The notes: generated by a model from the letters alone, not told the origin. A stretch of DNA of 64,000 nucleotides from Bremerella alba (GCF_013618625.1 NZ_JABRWO010000001.1:248001-312000), one strand, 5' to 3'; counted from the first letter of the stretch, positions 51,896 to 61,655 are shown. Program-made: numbers and translations.

Positions 51896-54800
51896 TTACT
51901 GGAAGCGTGGCAGCCGGGGCGTATAGCTGCGGAAGGTTTCGAGCCAGGTCTTGGACTTCATCTCTTCCTTAGGAGCATTCTTCTGCGCCATCGATGCCGC
52001 TCGCGTTTGTTCGAGTTGCTGTGCCAGTGCCGGCGAAATGGGGACATGCCGCTCGAGGAACTTCACCCAGTAGCTACCCAGCAGGCGATGGCAATCTCCG
52101 ACGTCCGCTTGTTGGTACTTGGCATAGGCAAGCGTAACCAACTTATTGAGCTGGTTGATTTCAATGTCACGGAACGCGACATCGTAGACTTCGATCCGAT
52201 CGACCAGAACATTGCCTTCGCCCATCATATCGAAGCCGATCTTAGCGCGGCTTAGTCCCGGCGGCAAATCGAGCACCGGATAGGCGAACTCGCTCCATTC
52301 CGATTGCAGCGGAAACGGAGTACCCGACCCGACCGACACAGGGCGGTAAACATTCTGACTGCCAATGTAACCATCGACAACGATCCGCAGGTTAGGCTGA
52401 ATGTTGCGACCGTCATTCATAAGGTGCATCTTGAGCAACATCCGCCGGCTGTCAGGGACTTCGATTTCCTCGCTCCGCGCCCAGACGACCTGGCCGTTAC
52501 TTTGCATTCGCAGCGACTGAAGTCCTTCGTAGACCTTCACCTTCTCGAGCCCCAGCGTGGTGCCAGGCTGATTGCCGATCGTCCAACCGGGGATCTCGCC
52601 GCTGGTCGATGGCTGCTCGAAGTTGCCATTGGAAAGGATCGCGACCGGAGGCATTGATCGAATGCTTCGCAGACGCAGTGCTAACGCATCCAGCTTCTCT
52701 CGCATCGTCCGCATCACGCCGGTAGGCAGGTATACCTTCGCTCCGGTGATGGCGACATCGTAGACGTTGACCTTACAGGCAATCAGCCCGTAAGCAGGGA
52801 TGGTGACGCTCCATTGGCTTTCTCCCTTAGGCTGCGGTCCGCGAGAGATTTGACTGGACGCCAGCGGAGTAATCACTCCGTTGCCGGGAAGCTGCACCGT
52901 GAGAGATGCATTCAAATCCCACGGTGTTGGATTGACAAAGTAAAGCGTCGTTTCACTACCTGTCGATAACTTGCGGATGACCAAGGGCTGCGATTGCGGC
53001 ACGTTCAGTCGGTGGTAATTACCACGCGGCAACAGCTTATAGACCGACAAAAAGTCGTGCAATTGTTGGTCCTGCCCCATCGGCACCATCCACCCGCCAT
53101 AGAAGATCGAGAGGTCGTCTTCCTGCGCCAAATGCTCGACCAGCGGACGCCGCACTTCGGCACCGCTGCCAGAAAACTGCGAAGCGATCCAGGTAAACGT
53201 TCCGTCACGACCAAACGGCTTGGCTTGATCGAAGCCTGCCACGTGCAGCGTATCTGGCACATGAAAATGCAACACACTGCGGTTGTCTTCGTCGACGTAG
53301 GAAACCTCTTCTTCTCGGGCGGCCTGATAGTGGGCGTACCAACGTGCTCGCTCTTGGTTCCCTTTGGGGCGAACGAAATTGGTTTCCAGCAGGGCGATAT
53401 TGGGATGAGATTTGTAACGTTTGGCATCGATCCCCAGTTCCAGCAGAACGTCAGTCGTCGTGACCGTGCGTGGAAGCTCTGGCATCAGTCGCTGCTTGGC
53501 ATGCGATCCATGAAAGCAGCCAGCAGTATTCAAGTACAACACGGCATTCGAGTTCGAGCTTCGCAAGATGGTAGCCAGGCGGGCATGCAATTGAAACATC
53601 CGCTGACCGCGCCATTTGAGCCACTCTTGCCATTGCTCTTCTAAAACCCAGTTATTGCGAGTCTTCACATCGGGTGGAAGATTCGCGAAGACCTGCTGCT
53701 GGACCGGCGGCAACGTCTGAGCGAACAGCAGCAGCGTGTTCTCGTCCATGCCCCATTGTGGGCCCGGCAGCAATGCGAATCCATCGCAATCCAAGTTCAA
53801 CGACAGCCCAGCAAACGATGGGTGATGGCCATATCGAGAGACGAAGTCGAGCACCAGGTCACTGATGGCCTGCTGCACATCTTCGTTCAAAGGATTGTAG
53901 TAAGCCCCTTCACCGACCGACGTACCCAGCGGGTCCATGGCCGGCTCGCCGAGGTGATTCAGCGATGCGGCATAGTTCGGGTCGGCGGAATCCATCCGGG
54001 CTTCTTCCAGACGGACGATCGGTGCATTCAATTCCATCGCCGGAATGAGTCGCAAATTGGCTCGATCGAATTGTCGGAACAGCAGTTCGGCCACATCCTT
54101 CTTGAACGGATCGCGGCCGTCATCAAAGAACAGTCCCTTATCAAACTTGGGCGTCGAACGGAAATGAGGACTCGGGTACAGGGCCCCACCTTCACTCATC
54201 ACGCTGACGCATGCGGCATTGAAACCAACCCGCTTCATGTGTTCGACAACGCGGTTGCTTCCTTCCAAGAACGTGAGCCAGTCTTCTAGCGAACGATTCG
54301 AGGCCGCATTCAAATCTTCCGGGGCACCGAAGCCTTTGGCGAACAGTGGTTTGTCCCAAAAGGCGATGGCCAGACGATCGTCGTCAGATGAAGTAACGGC
54401 GGTCGGTGGGTCGTCTTCGCCCTCGGACATCACCGGTCGACCTGCCAAGACGCTGATGCGGCCAAAGGTCGAGGGGTTTTCGGCATCGCGGCACGTCAGC
54501 AGCAGCATGGGTGTGTTGGTGCGTGGCCAGAAAACGAGTCGATGCTTTGCCTCACCAGGCTTGTCCCCCGGCTGCGGCGGGGAAACTTCGACGCCTGAAT
54601 CAATACCGATGGGGGTGATCATGCCTGCCGCGTCCGGCTCGACAATGCTGATGCCCAGGCTTTGTGCCAGATCGGTAGGATACTCGACCTCGACCACCAA
54701 CGGCGAACCTATCGACTCGATCGGCAAGGGATAAGCATGCCACCCACTGGGCTGCAACTGCTGCCACTTGCGATCGTTATGATCGATGGTCTTTGTCAGA

Positions 54801-55825
54801 TTGTTATGCAGCTCGGATGTCTTCGACTTCGTCCACGGATTGTAAGAGGCCAGCTTCGAGAGCCTGGGCCACCAGTCGGCCTGAGTCGGGTCGAAGGATG
54901 CCAGCAAGCGGGGCTCGTCGGTACTGGGAACATATTCCAGTTCCGGATCGATGACCACAAACTGCAGCACCCGCTGGTGCGTCGGCTTGGAAGAAAACAC
55001 CAAGCTGCTCAGTCGCTGCTCGGTCATTGTGATGGCCAGTTCGTAGACGCCTTCATCGGCGGGCATCTCGACTTCGACCGCTTCCCCCAGGTCGATCTTT
55101 CCTTGGGCATCGACCGTACTGGTGAACTTCTTTTCCCAGACCGATCGACCGGAACGCGCCGGGCGGAGACGAACCAAGGTCTCGACCGTCGTCCCGGTGG
55201 GGAACTGGGTTCGATAGCCGGTAATGCTCGCTCGCAACGATTCTTTCGGCGAGAAAACCAGGTGATCGCGATACAGTTCGGCTCGGATAATATCTCCGGG
55301 AGCACGCTGCACTAAGATCCGCGAGCCCTGCTCGTCGAGCGCGGCCTGATAGGGTTGCTGTAGCAGGGAAGTCACCGGAATGGAAATCGGTGCGATCTGT
55401 TCGGTGGGATTCCCTGCGAGTTGGATTGTCAGCTGCGCCCCCGGGGGTGCTTCGATCTGAACATCGAAGCCGTCGTAGATACGCGGGGTGAGATGATTGA
55501 TCTCGATTCGCCCACGGGCCGGTTGCACGGCCCTGGCTTCGTCCGCTTCCATCCCGAGTAAATGGACCAGGCGAATCTTGCCGGCGGTCAACGAGATGTT
55601 TCCACGCCACCGTTTTTCGGAAGATCCGCCCCAGGCAATTCGCAAGGTGCTGCGGATCGTTTCGACCGGCGCGTTGGTTTGAGCGTGCGATCTGGTCGGT
55701 ACCAACAGCGCAGTCAGCAACGCACAGAACGACGCAAGCCGCAGCGCGAACTTCCATTTCGCGTATTGGCGCAGACGATCGGAGTGCTGTCGGCCGGGAC
55801 TTCCCTGTACCAGTCGTTCCAGCAT
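51896..55825 (-). CDS. very large secreted protein with glycoside-hydrolase-like domain
   Basis: The protein of about 1,309 residues starts, most plausibly, at ATG 55825; an upstream TTG (55873) sits too close to a TATAAT at 55888-55883. A signal sequence (LRLASFCALLTALLVP-TRSHAQ) follows a basic stretch. The N-terminal third is beta-sandwich-like. The middle third resembles a TIM-barrel glycosyl hydrolase of the GHL10/GH42 type (LRLIPAMELNAPIV; FAGLSLNLDCDGFALLPG). The C-terminal third has a carbohydrate-binding-like sandwich (SNGNFEQP-GWTIGNQPG) and a terminal helical tail. It is probably extracellular or periplasmic and acts on a polysaccharide. Catalytic acids are not assigned with confidence. 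Confidence 0.7.
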   Translation of the reverse strand: MLERLVQGSPGRQHSDRLRQYAKWKFALRLASFCALLTALLVPTRSHAQTNAPVETIRSTLRIAWGGSSEKRWRGNISLTAGKIRLVHLLGMEADEARAVQPARGRIEINHLTPRIYDGFDVQIEAPPGAQLTIQLAGNPTEQIAPISIPVTSLLQQPYQAALDEQGSRILVQRAPGDIIRAELYRDHLVFSPKESLRASITGYRTQFPTGTTVETLVRLRPARSGRSVWEKKFTSTVDAQGKIDLGEAVEVEMPADEGVYELAITMTEQRLSSLVFSSKPTHQRVLQFVVIDPELEYVPSTDEPRLLASFDPTQADWWPRLSKLASYNPWTKSKTSELHNNLTKTIDHNDRKWQQLQPSGWHAYPLPIESIGSPLVVEVEYPTDLAQSLGISIVEPDAAGMITPIGIDSGVEVSPPQPGDKPGEAKHRLVFWPRTNTPMLLLTCRDAENPSTFGRISVLAGRPVMSEGEDDPPTAVTSSDDDRLAIAFWDKPLFAKGFGAPEDLNAASNRSLEDWLTFLEGSNRVVEHMKRVGFNAACVSVMSEGGALYPSPHFRSTPKFDKGLFFDDGRDPFKKDVAELLFRQFDRANLRLIPAMELNAPIVRLEEARMDSADPNYAASLNHLGEPAMDPLGTSVGEGAYYNPLNEDVQQAISDLVLDFVSRYGHHPSFAGLSLNLDCDGFALLPGPQWGMDENTLLLFAQTLPPVQQQVFANLPPDVKTRNNWVLEEQWQEWLKWRGQRMFQLHARLATILRSSNSNAVLYLNTAGCFHGSHAKQRLMPELPRTVTTTDVLLELGIDAKRYKSHPNIALLETNFVRPKGNQERARWYAHYQAAREEEVSYVDEDNRSVLHFHVPDTLHVAGFDQAKPFGRDGTFTWIASQFSGSGAEVRRPLVEHLAQEDDLSIFYGGWMVPMGQDQQLHDFLSVYKLLPRGNYHRLNVPQSQPLVIRKLSTGSETTLYFVNPTPWDLNASLTVQLPGNGVITPLASSQISRGPQPKGESQWSVTIPAYGLIACKVNVYDVAITGAKVYLPTGVMRTMREKLDALALRLRSIRSMPPVAILSNGNFEQPSTSGEIPGWTIGNQPGTTLGLEKVKVYEGLQSLRMQSNGQVVWARSEEIEVPDSRRMLLKMHLMNDGRNIQPNLRIVVDGYIGSQNVYRPVSVGSGTPFPLQSEWSEFAYPVLDLPPGLSRAKIGFDMMGEGNVLVDRIEVYDVAFRDIEINQLNKLVTLAYAKYQQADVGDCHRLLGSYWVKFLERHVPISPALAQQLEQTRAASMAQKNAPKEEMKSKTWLETFRSYTPRLPRFQ

Positions 55826-56027
55826 AACGCTGCATATCTCGGAGGAACGGAATAAAATGTCCTGATTGGACAATGGCCGCGGATTATAGACAGAGAACGG
55901 AAACCGCTGCCAGAGCGAAATATCCGAGTCTCGACTCCCTCAGAGATGGGGAATCTTACAGAGATCTACCTAGATTGTCGGTAGGCCTAGTAAAGCCCAG
56001 GTCTTAAACCTGGATCGGCGAGAGCGC

Positions 56028-56113
56028 CGGGTGGTTGAGAAACATCGTCATGTAAGAGAAGTCCTCCAATACCCAGTCTGGAGAATTCTCATGCAATACT
56101 TCTCAACCACCCG
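56028..56113. repeat. 86-bp inverted repeat, MITE-like
   Basis: The ends CGGGTGGTTGAGAA (56028-56041) and TTCTCAACCACCCG (56100-56113) are perfect 14-bp inverted repeats. Inner sequences (CATCGTCATG versus CATGCAATAC, and CCTCCA versus TGGAGA) continue imperfectly, so the whole unit can fold into one long hairpin. No flanking direct repeat or open frame is obvious. It could be a non-autonomous transposon remnant or a hairpin-forming RNA. Confidence 0.6.
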
Positions 56114-56188
56114 TGATCCGCGCTTCTCGCTATGGCGACGACCGAAAACAGGAAATTCGGCCGGATCGCCCGGGAGGGTGACTCATCG

Positions 56189-56216
56189 AGCGGTTTCCAT
56201 CGCAGAAGAAACCGCT
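56189..56216 (-). terminator. hairpin at the end of the small minus-strand gene
   Basis: AGCGGTTTC and GAAACCGCT form a 9-bp stem with a 10-base loop, 18 bp downstream of the stop of the gene at 56234-56548. It lacks a T-run on that strand, so it is a weak terminator candidate. Confidence 0.4.
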
Positions 56217-56233
56217 TTAAGTTCAAATATAGT

Positions 56234-56548
56234 TTAGCTTTCGGTCGTGGCTGTATCGGGTGCGGCGGTACGGCGGCGACGGCGTTTCGGCTTGGCCGTA
56301 CCCCACTCCTTTGTCAAGGTTTCAAATACCTCTGGAGATTCGTAGCGGATGATGGTCTTGCCTTCGGGCATAGGACCAATCAAACCCCGAAAAACAGGCA
56401 TCCCACGCAGTGCCAGATCGGTGCTGCTGTCTTCGGTACCGACTTGGGAGTGCATATTGAGCAGTGGCTCGGCGGAGTCATAGTCTTTGATCCGAATCTC
56501 GCCGTTAGCACCACGTGTAACTACTCGGAAGGTGTCTTTCTTTGCCAT
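56234..56548 (-). CDS. small basic-tailed hypothetical protein
   Basis: The 104-residue protein (ATG 56548, with GAGGAGG 11 bases upstream; a TTG at 56557 lies too close to it) has a structured N-terminal domain and ends in a basic cluster, KPKRRRRRT, with an Ala/Thr-rich acidic tail. I do not recognise the family. A nucleic-acid-binding tail is conceivable. It has no signal peptide. The upstream GAGGAGG is strong, which supports expression. Confidence 0.65.
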   Translation of the reverse strand: MAKKDTFRVVTRGANGEIRIKDYDSAEPLLNMHSQVGTEDSSTDLALRGMPVFRGLIGPMPEGKTIIRYESPEVFETLTKEWGTAKPKRRRRRTAAPDTATTES

Positions 56549-57037
56549 CTCGATCAATGCCTCCTCAATACCAATTGGGCTGAATGCCTCTCACACAAAC
56601 AGGTATCGGAAGCCATGCTAGCGAAGCCAAACCTTTTTCTGATGGGAAGTTACATCAGTTGCGTTAAGCACAGTACGAATAGCCGATACATCGTGCAGAT
56701 GCGGAAGAGAGTCCCAACGATGTAACGGACCATGAAGAAGGCATTGCAAATGCTCTTAATATGACCGGGAAAGCCTCCCCTCCCACGAACGACCTCACTC
56801 AGAGGCATACGGGCACCCGCAACAGAGTTCAGTGTTGCTGTGATTTCTTATTGATTTTTTCTTTCCATATCCATATACTGATGCCTTATGGCAATCTTTC
56901 AGCCGGCAGAAACGCCTAAGGAAGATTGCTCCTTTTCATGGGCCAGGTTTGATTCGCACATCTCTCCTTTTCAGTGCTTTGCCTTGGTCGATTCTCATTT
57001 AATCTATTCTTGTCATTCCGTTTCGGAGAACGTTTTC
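56549..57037. other. leader and promoter region of the DUF1559 gene
   Basis: This 489-bp region holds the minus-gene ribosome-binding site at its left and the promoter at 56851-56879 at its right. About 150 bp of transcribed leader precede the DUF1559 start; an in-frame upstream ATG at 56888 would add 50 residues that do not fit a prepilin. No other gene is seen. Confidence 0.5.
56851..56879 (+). promoter_or_regulatory. sigma-70-type promoter of the DUF1559 gene
   Basis: TTGATT (56851-56856) and TATACT (56874-56879) are separated by 17 bp. The DUF1559 start codon lies about 150 bp downstream. The spacing is ideal and both hexamers are close to consensus. Confidence 0.65.
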
Positions 57038-57994
57038 ATGCAGAAGAAATCTGGCTTTACGCTTGTCGAACTCTTAGTGGTGATTGCCATTATTGGCGTG
57101 TTGATCGCCTTGCTGCTGCCGGCCGTGCAACAGGCCCGTGAAGCAGCTCGACGTATGCAGTGCACCAATCAACAGAAGCAATTGGGTCTCGCCCTGCACA
57201 ATTATCACGACACCTTTGGCAGTTTCCCGCCAGCAGCTGTTTGGCTTGGAACCGGCACAACCGCGCCTGAAAGTGGTCGCGATGGCGACTGGGGTGCAAC
57301 CTGGGCGCTGATGCTGCTTCCCTTTATCGAGCAAAATAATCTGCATTCGCAGTACGACTTCGGCGTGATCGCTCGTAACGGCAACGCAACCAGCGGCAAC
57401 AATCAGGTCACGCGAGAACGCCCCGACGCGTTCGTCTGCCCGAGCCATCCCGAAGTCACCGGTCGACTCACTCAAGACTTCAACGGCTTTTCTAAGGTCA
57501 ACTATGGCGTGAGCCTCGGAGCTGGCCGACAGCTGCGACGCGCTGATTTCAACAACGGCGATCGCAAAGGTGCGTTCAGTGTGGTCGAACAGTATGGTGC
57601 CAAATTCCGCGACATGACCGACGGAACCTCGAACTCGGTCATCCTGAGCGAGATCTTCAACGTCAATTCCGGCGGTGACGACCGTGGTGCTTGGGGTTGG
57701 ACCACCGGAGCGACTTTCAACGGCCGGAATGGCTCAAACATTCTGACGCCAAACGATAGTCAGCAGTACGACTCGTCGCACTACTCGTTCAACTCGACCT
57801 CGCAAACAATCTACGGCATGAACAGCAATCCTGATTCGCTAGATGGTTGTGTTGCGGCTCGCAGCTTCCACCCAGGCGGTGTGATCATGTGCCTTGGGGA
57901 CGCCAGTTGCCAGTTTGTGGCCGAGACCATCGACGAAACCATCTACGTCAATGCTCTTGCGATTGCCGATGGCAATCCAACTCAGCTTCCATAG
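57038..57994 (+). CDS. DUF1559 protein with prepilin-type N-terminus
   Basis: The 318-residue protein starts with the prepilin cleavage/methylation motif: basic leader MQKKSG, then FTLVELLVVIAIIGVLIALLLPAVQQAREAARR. DUF1559 follows. Near the C-terminus, RSFHPGGVIMCLGDASCQFV resembles the H-x9-DG motif but has DA instead of DG. ATG 57038 is backed by CGGAGAA. It probably forms pilus- or pseudopilus-like surface structures; planctomycetes have many copies. A terminator follows its stop, then a small lipoprotein gene. Confidence 0.95.
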   Translation: MQKKSGFTLVELLVVIAIIGVLIALLLPAVQQAREAARRMQCTNQQKQLGLALHNYHDTFGSFPPAAVWLGTGTTAPESGRDGDWGATWALMLLPFIEQNNLHSQYDFGVIARNGNATSGNNQVTRERPDAFVCPSHPEVTGRLTQDFNGFSKVNYGVSLGAGRQLRRADFNNGDRKGAFSVVEQYGAKFRDMTDGTSNSVILSEIFNVNSGGDDRGAWGWTTGATFNGRNGSNILTPNDSQQYDSSHYSFNSTSQTIYGMNSNPDSLDGCVAARSFHPGGVIMCLGDASCQFVAETIDETIYVNALAIADGNPTQLP

Positions 57995-58029
57995 TTTTGT
58001 TGATATCCATCAACGCGAAGTAAACCAAC

Positions 58030-58073
58030 AAAGCCCATTTAACCTGCTTGGTCGGTGAATGGGCTTTTCTTTT
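58030..58073 (+). terminator. intrinsic terminator after the DUF1559 gene
   Basis: AAAGCCCATT (58030-58039) and AATGGGCTTT (58058-58067) form a perfect 10-bp stem with an 18-base loop, followed by TCTTTT on the plus strand. It lies 36 bp after the DUF1559 stop. Confidence 0.85.
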
Positions 58074-58115
58074 GTCACATCCAGTTCTCACTCTATTCGC
58101 GCGACAACTATCACC

Positions 58116-58478
58116 ATGATCACACGTAACTTATTTCTTTTGGCTGCAATCTTAATTCTTTTCACCGGTTGCCCTGCCGGACCTGCTACCCAAGGAGGCG
58201 GCACATCCGACGGAGAAATCGGTCAGTTGACCAAAGATCAGATCGAAGCATTCCTGACCAAAGCCGAGAAGGCTCCTTCGCGAGCCAAGGGTGACCTTTC
58301 GCTTTTGCTCGAGTCGCTTGAAGGAAGCGCCGAACGCAGCGAGGCCTTCGCCAAGGTTCGCGACGAAGCCAAGAAGCTGCAAGAACTTTTCCAGTCGAAT
58401 GCCGGCAAGAGCGAACTCAACCAACAGATGACATCGCTCCGCGCGGCAAGTGACCAGTTGCCTACGCCCGGCACTTAG
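58116..58478 (+). CDS. small lipoprotein near the DUF1559 gene
   Basis: The 120-residue protein has a lipoprotein signal (FLLAAILILFTGC) and a helical, charged mature part (LTKDQIEAFLTKAEKAPSRA), ending in SDQLPTPGT. Small lipoproteins often accompany DUF1559 genes in planctomycetes. The function is unknown. The terminator between the two genes implies that this one is made by readthrough or from its own promoter. Confidence 0.75.
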   Translation: MITRNLFLLAAILILFTGCPAGPATQGGGTSDGEIGQLTKDQIEAFLTKAEKAPSRAKGDLSLLLESLEGSAERSEAFAKVRDEAKKLQELFQSNAGKSELNQQMTSLRAASDQLPTPGT

Positions 58479-58488
58479 CCAACCGCTT

Positions 58489-59070
58489 CTAACGCCGCAG
58501 GTTACCCATCGGCGTTAGCGAGGTCGAACCCACACGCGGCGGGTCGCTCTGCAAGTTAGAGACCCCGCCGATCGCGTTTCGCGACGCCACACTCGCCGCA
58601 GGCTGCGTCGGTGGGGCGATTGCAATGCGGGTCACTTGTTCTCGCTCGACCATCTTCAGCGTTGTCACCGGCCGCGAGACGGTACGCTCGGCCGGGACCA
58701 GTTCGCGACGCGTTACCGGCGTACGAACCGTTTCCGAGCGCTGCTCCCAATGCGTCCGCGGTACCCAGCGATAGGCAACCCGCGGCGGCGCTAATAGGTT
58801 GAGCGTGAACGGGGTGTACGCTTCCCAACGATACTCGGTGACCGGCGTCAGGTACGCTCGCTGCGACTCTTGAATATCGGTCGTCAGGCGTTCCTGATAG
58901 AACTTCTCGGTGTGCGTCTGATAGGTCGTCTCCGAGACCGGCACGTCGACCTTTTGAACGACTTCGCGATAGGTCACTCCGTTGTTTTCCACATAGCGAA
59001 CGTCTTCGGCCAGAAGTGGTTGAGCAGTCCCGAAAAGCACCAGCCCCAGGACAAGTTCGTGGCAGCGCAT
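58489..59070 (-). CDS. hypothetical exported protein
   Basis: The 193-residue protein (ATG 59070, with AAGGGGG upstream; a longer frame to 59166 is rejected) has a signal peptide (LVLGLVLFGTAQPLLAED). The mature part has repeated TxYR/TPVTEYRW-type segments with Tyr and Arg (YRWEAYTPF, YRWVPRTHW, RTPVTRRELVP, RPVTTLKMV), which look like beta repeats. I do not recognise the family. It converges with the small lipoprotein gene 10 bp away. Confidence 0.7.
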   Translation of the reverse strand: MRCHELVLGLVLFGTAQPLLAEDVRYVENNGVTYREVVQKVDVPVSETTYQTHTEKFYQERLTTDIQESQRAYLTPVTEYRWEAYTPFTLNLLAPPRVAYRWVPRTHWEQRSETVRTPVTRRELVPAERTVSRPVTTLKMVEREQVTRIAIAPPTQPAASVASRNAIGGVSNLQSDPPRVGSTSLTPMGNLRR

Positions 59071-59459
59071 CCTGCGTACCCCCTTGCGTCGAAATCGAAG
59101 ATGAAACGAGTTGGCAAGTCGCATCCTTGCGAGGTACCAACTCGAAAGAGATCTCGCCGGAAGCACGCATCTTGCCGCACTTTCCAGTCTCTCCTAGATA
59201 CCATTTCGGCACGCCGTTTCACACGAGTTCACACAAATTCCTCCGCTAGCGATGCCGTCACGCAGCTTCCCCACGAGCATCCACCCGCATCGATGAAATC
59301 TAAGTCATAACAGCAACTTAGGTTTGTGAAGCAAAGCCCGATCCAAGGCATGCTTTCATCGGCAATCGCTTGTATGAAAATTTTTTCGCCAGCTTGAACC
59401 GACAAGCGGAAGTGGTAGCCTGAACAGCCAACCTGTTCCCCCACGCAAAGGCACCCACG
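59071..59459. other. divergent intergenic region before the HIT gene
   Basis: This 389-bp region lies between the exported protein gene (minus) and the HIT gene (plus). A weak promoter-like pair, TTGAAC (59394-59399) and TAGCCT (59416-59421) with 16 bp between, would serve the HIT gene. No gene is supported. Confidence 0.4.
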
Positions 59460-59804
59460 ATGTCGGAAAAGACGATCTTCAAGCGAATCATCGACCAAGA
59501 AATTCCCGCAGACGTTGTCTACGAAGACGACCAGTGCCTGGCCTTCAAAGACATCGCCCCCAAAGCCCCTGTGCATGTGCTGATCATCCCCAAAAAGGAG
59601 ATCGCCACCGTCGATGACCTGGCCGACGAAGACGCCGCACTGATCGGCCACCTATGGATCGTCATCCGCAACCTGGCCCGCGAGCTAGGCCTGGAAGAAG
59701 GCTACCGAGTCATCGTCAACTGCAAAGAAGGAGGCGGCCAAGAAGTACCCCATTTGCACTACCATCTGCTGGGCGGCCGAAAGATGACCTGGCCCCCGGG
59801 CTAG
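59460..59804 (+). CDS. HIT family protein (HINT-type nucleotide hydrolase)
   Basis: The 114-residue protein has the histidine triad HLHYHLLGG near its C-terminus and the HINT-type start SEKTIFKRIIDQEIPADVVYEDD, followed by APVHVLIIPKK. Proteins of this group hydrolyse purine nucleoside phosphoramidates and AMP-lysine-type substrates as dimers in the cytoplasm. The size and domain fit exactly. It stands alone. Confidence 0.95.
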   Translation: MSEKTIFKRIIDQEIPADVVYEDDQCLAFKDIAPKAPVHVLIIPKKEIATVDDLADEDAALIGHLWIVIRNLARELGLEEGYRVIVNCKEGGGQEVPHLHYHLLGGRKMTWPPG

Positions 59805-60164
59805 TCACCGGCTTTCGCTTGAAACAGCGTCAGATAGGCCCGCCTGGGGCAGCGGCCCAGTGGCATGGCCCGAGCATTAGGAAGCTTGACGCACTGGTGA
59901 ATTAATGTGCCACCAGGCGTAAGATCGAACCGAAATGTTCAACACTCTTGCTGCAAAAAGACACGCCCTCATTGTGCACGAAGGGGATAGACGAAGTAAG
60001 CTTCGGTGCCAAGGGCCGGGTTGTTATCAATTGGGTGGCGCTAGTACAGAGATCGCCACGACCTCGCGCAATTTCAGGCAAGGCAAACTCGACTGGCAGA
60101 CGGCTATCCAAACGCAGTGCTGGCCGCACTCTGGCTTCAGCGTTGTTTAGTTCGCTATCCGCAG
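59805..60164. other. intergenic region before the antiporter gene end
   Basis: This 360-bp region lies between the HIT stop and the end of the antiporter gene. Overlapping short frames on both strands (for example 59935-60150 on plus) have no recognised product. I see no repeat or clear terminator. Confidence 0.4.
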
Positions 60165-61655
60165 TTAATGAGCGTCTGCTTTGCTTTGCCCTGCGAGTCC
60201 TAGCCGGCGTAGCATCGGCCCCATGGTTAGCCCGCCGACGAGGATCGAAAAGGCGACGACGACGTAGGTCATCGTCAGGATCAGTTCGCCGACGTTGTCG
60301 TACTGCGATTGCTGGGCGTGGATTTCCTCCTGAAGCGATAACGCGAGGGCAACACTGATCCCGCCTCGCAGGCCGCCCCAGGTCATGACCTTGATCGCGT
60401 GCGGCGTGAATTCTCGGCCGGTGACCTTCTTCAAGGCCATCACCACGGTGCCGACCGACAGGAACCTCGCCAGCAGCGCAGCGGGGATCGCCAGGGCCCC
60501 GGCCAGCAGATACGGAACCTTAAACGAGAGCACTAATACTTCTAGCCCGATCAGCACAAACAGCACCGCGTTCAGCAGTTCGTCCACCAATTCCCAGAAC
60601 GTGTCCAGGTGCTCGCGTGTTTTGTCGGACATCGCCAGCGTTCGGCCATGGTTACCCAGGATTAACCCTGCGACCACCATCGCCAATGGCCCGGACAGGT
60701 GCAGCTTCATCGCCAGGGCATACCCGCCTGTTACCACCGCCAGCGAAAGCAAAATCTCCGTCGCGTAGTGATCGATGCTTCGCAACAGATAGAACGCGAG
60801 CATCCCCAGCACTAAGCCCAGCGCAAGCCCGCCGCCGGCTTCAAGGGCGAACAGCTTGGCGACATCCATTGCTGTCGTCTCTGTCTGCTCGATGTGTTCT
60901 GGAACATCGTGCGAATGTTCGTGTTCGGGCTGTGCCGGCTGCCTTGTTGCGTCAGGCGTGTCGGTTGGTGCCTCGCCATCGACGTTGGGTCGGTTGCCCA
61001 AATCTTCTTCGCTCGGTTCGACGACGTGATTCGCCTCATGCTTCTTCTCTAAGTCTTCATGCGATTCCCCATGCTCACCCAACCCCGCGATCCCCAAGAG
61101 CGCAATAAACACCACCACGCCCACGCCATCGTTAAACAGCGACTCGCCTGCGATCTTGGTCTCTAGCGGCTTGGGTGCGCCGAGGCTCTTGACGATGCCC
61201 AAGACCGCGATCGGGTCGGTTGGGGCGACGATCGAGCCGAAGATCAGGCAGTAGATGAAGCGGACCTCGATGCCGAGCCACCCGGTGATGACATAGGTGA
61301 GCCCGCCAACGATGAAGGTCGTAGCGAGGACGCCGATGGTCGCGAGCAAAGCGATGACTGCAGACTGTTTCTTAAGGTCGTTAAGGTCGACATGCAACGC
61401 CCCGGCAAAGAGCAGGTAGCCGAGCATGCCCTCCATCAGCGTCTGGTCGAAGTCGATCGAGCCGACGAGCGACTCGACCGCGGTGAGCGCGCCCGCCTCT
61501 GGTACGATCCAATCAATCAGCAGCAGGGCGACCGCATGCAGCATGGCCAACAGCATCAAGCCTACCGTCGTCGGCAACTTGAGCAGTTTGTGGTTGATGA
61601 ACGCAAAGGCCGCTGCAAGGGCCACGAGAATGCCGGCAATATTGAAGAAGCTCAT
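60165..61655 (-). CDS. Na+/H+ antiporter (CPA1/NhaP-type) with His-rich loop
   Basis: The 496-residue protein has about 12 membrane helices and the CPA1 motifs [10 protein letters not shown] and [14 protein letters not shown] in the two central discontinuous helices. It exchanges Na+ (or K+) and H+ across the cytoplasmic membrane. A roughly 75-residue hydrophilic loop in the middle is rich in His, Glu and Asp ([29 protein letters not shown]). It could bind metal or sense pH, which is an inference. ATG 61655 follows AAAGGTGG; a GTG two codons upstream is less likely. Confidence 0.9.
   Translation of the reverse strand: MSFFNIAGILVALAAAFAFINHKLLKLPTTVGLMLLAMLHAVALLLIDWIVPEAGALTAVESLVGSIDFDQTLMEGMLGYLLFAGALHVDLNDLKKQSAVIALLATIGVLATTFIVGGLTYVITGWLGIEVRFIYCLIFGSIVAPTDPIAVLGIVKSLGAPKPLETKIAGESLFNDGVGVVVFIALLGIAGLGEHGESHEDLEKKHEANHVVEPSEEDLGNRPNVDGEAPTDTPDATRQPAQPEHEHSHDVPEHIEQTETTAMDVAKLFALEAGGGLALGLVLGMLAFYLLRSIDHYATEILLSLAVVTGGYALAMKLHLSGPLAMVVAGLILGNHGRTLAMSDKTREHLDTFWELVDELLNAVLFVLIGLEVLVLSFKVPYLLAGALAIPAALLARFLSVGTVVMALKKVTGREFTPHAIKVMTWGGLRGGISVALALSLQEEIHAQQSQYDNVGELILTMTYVVVAFSILVGGLTMGPMLRRLGLAGQSKADAH

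Larger units (their letters stand above)
55826..56233. other. intergenic region with inverted repeats
   Basis: This roughly 400-bp region holds a TATAAT-like element for the large secreted gene (plus-strand 55883-55888), a small hairpin CCAGGT...ACCTGG near 55998-56014, the 86-bp inverted repeat at 56028-56113, and the hairpin at 56189-56216. It has no gene I can support. Confidence 0.5.
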
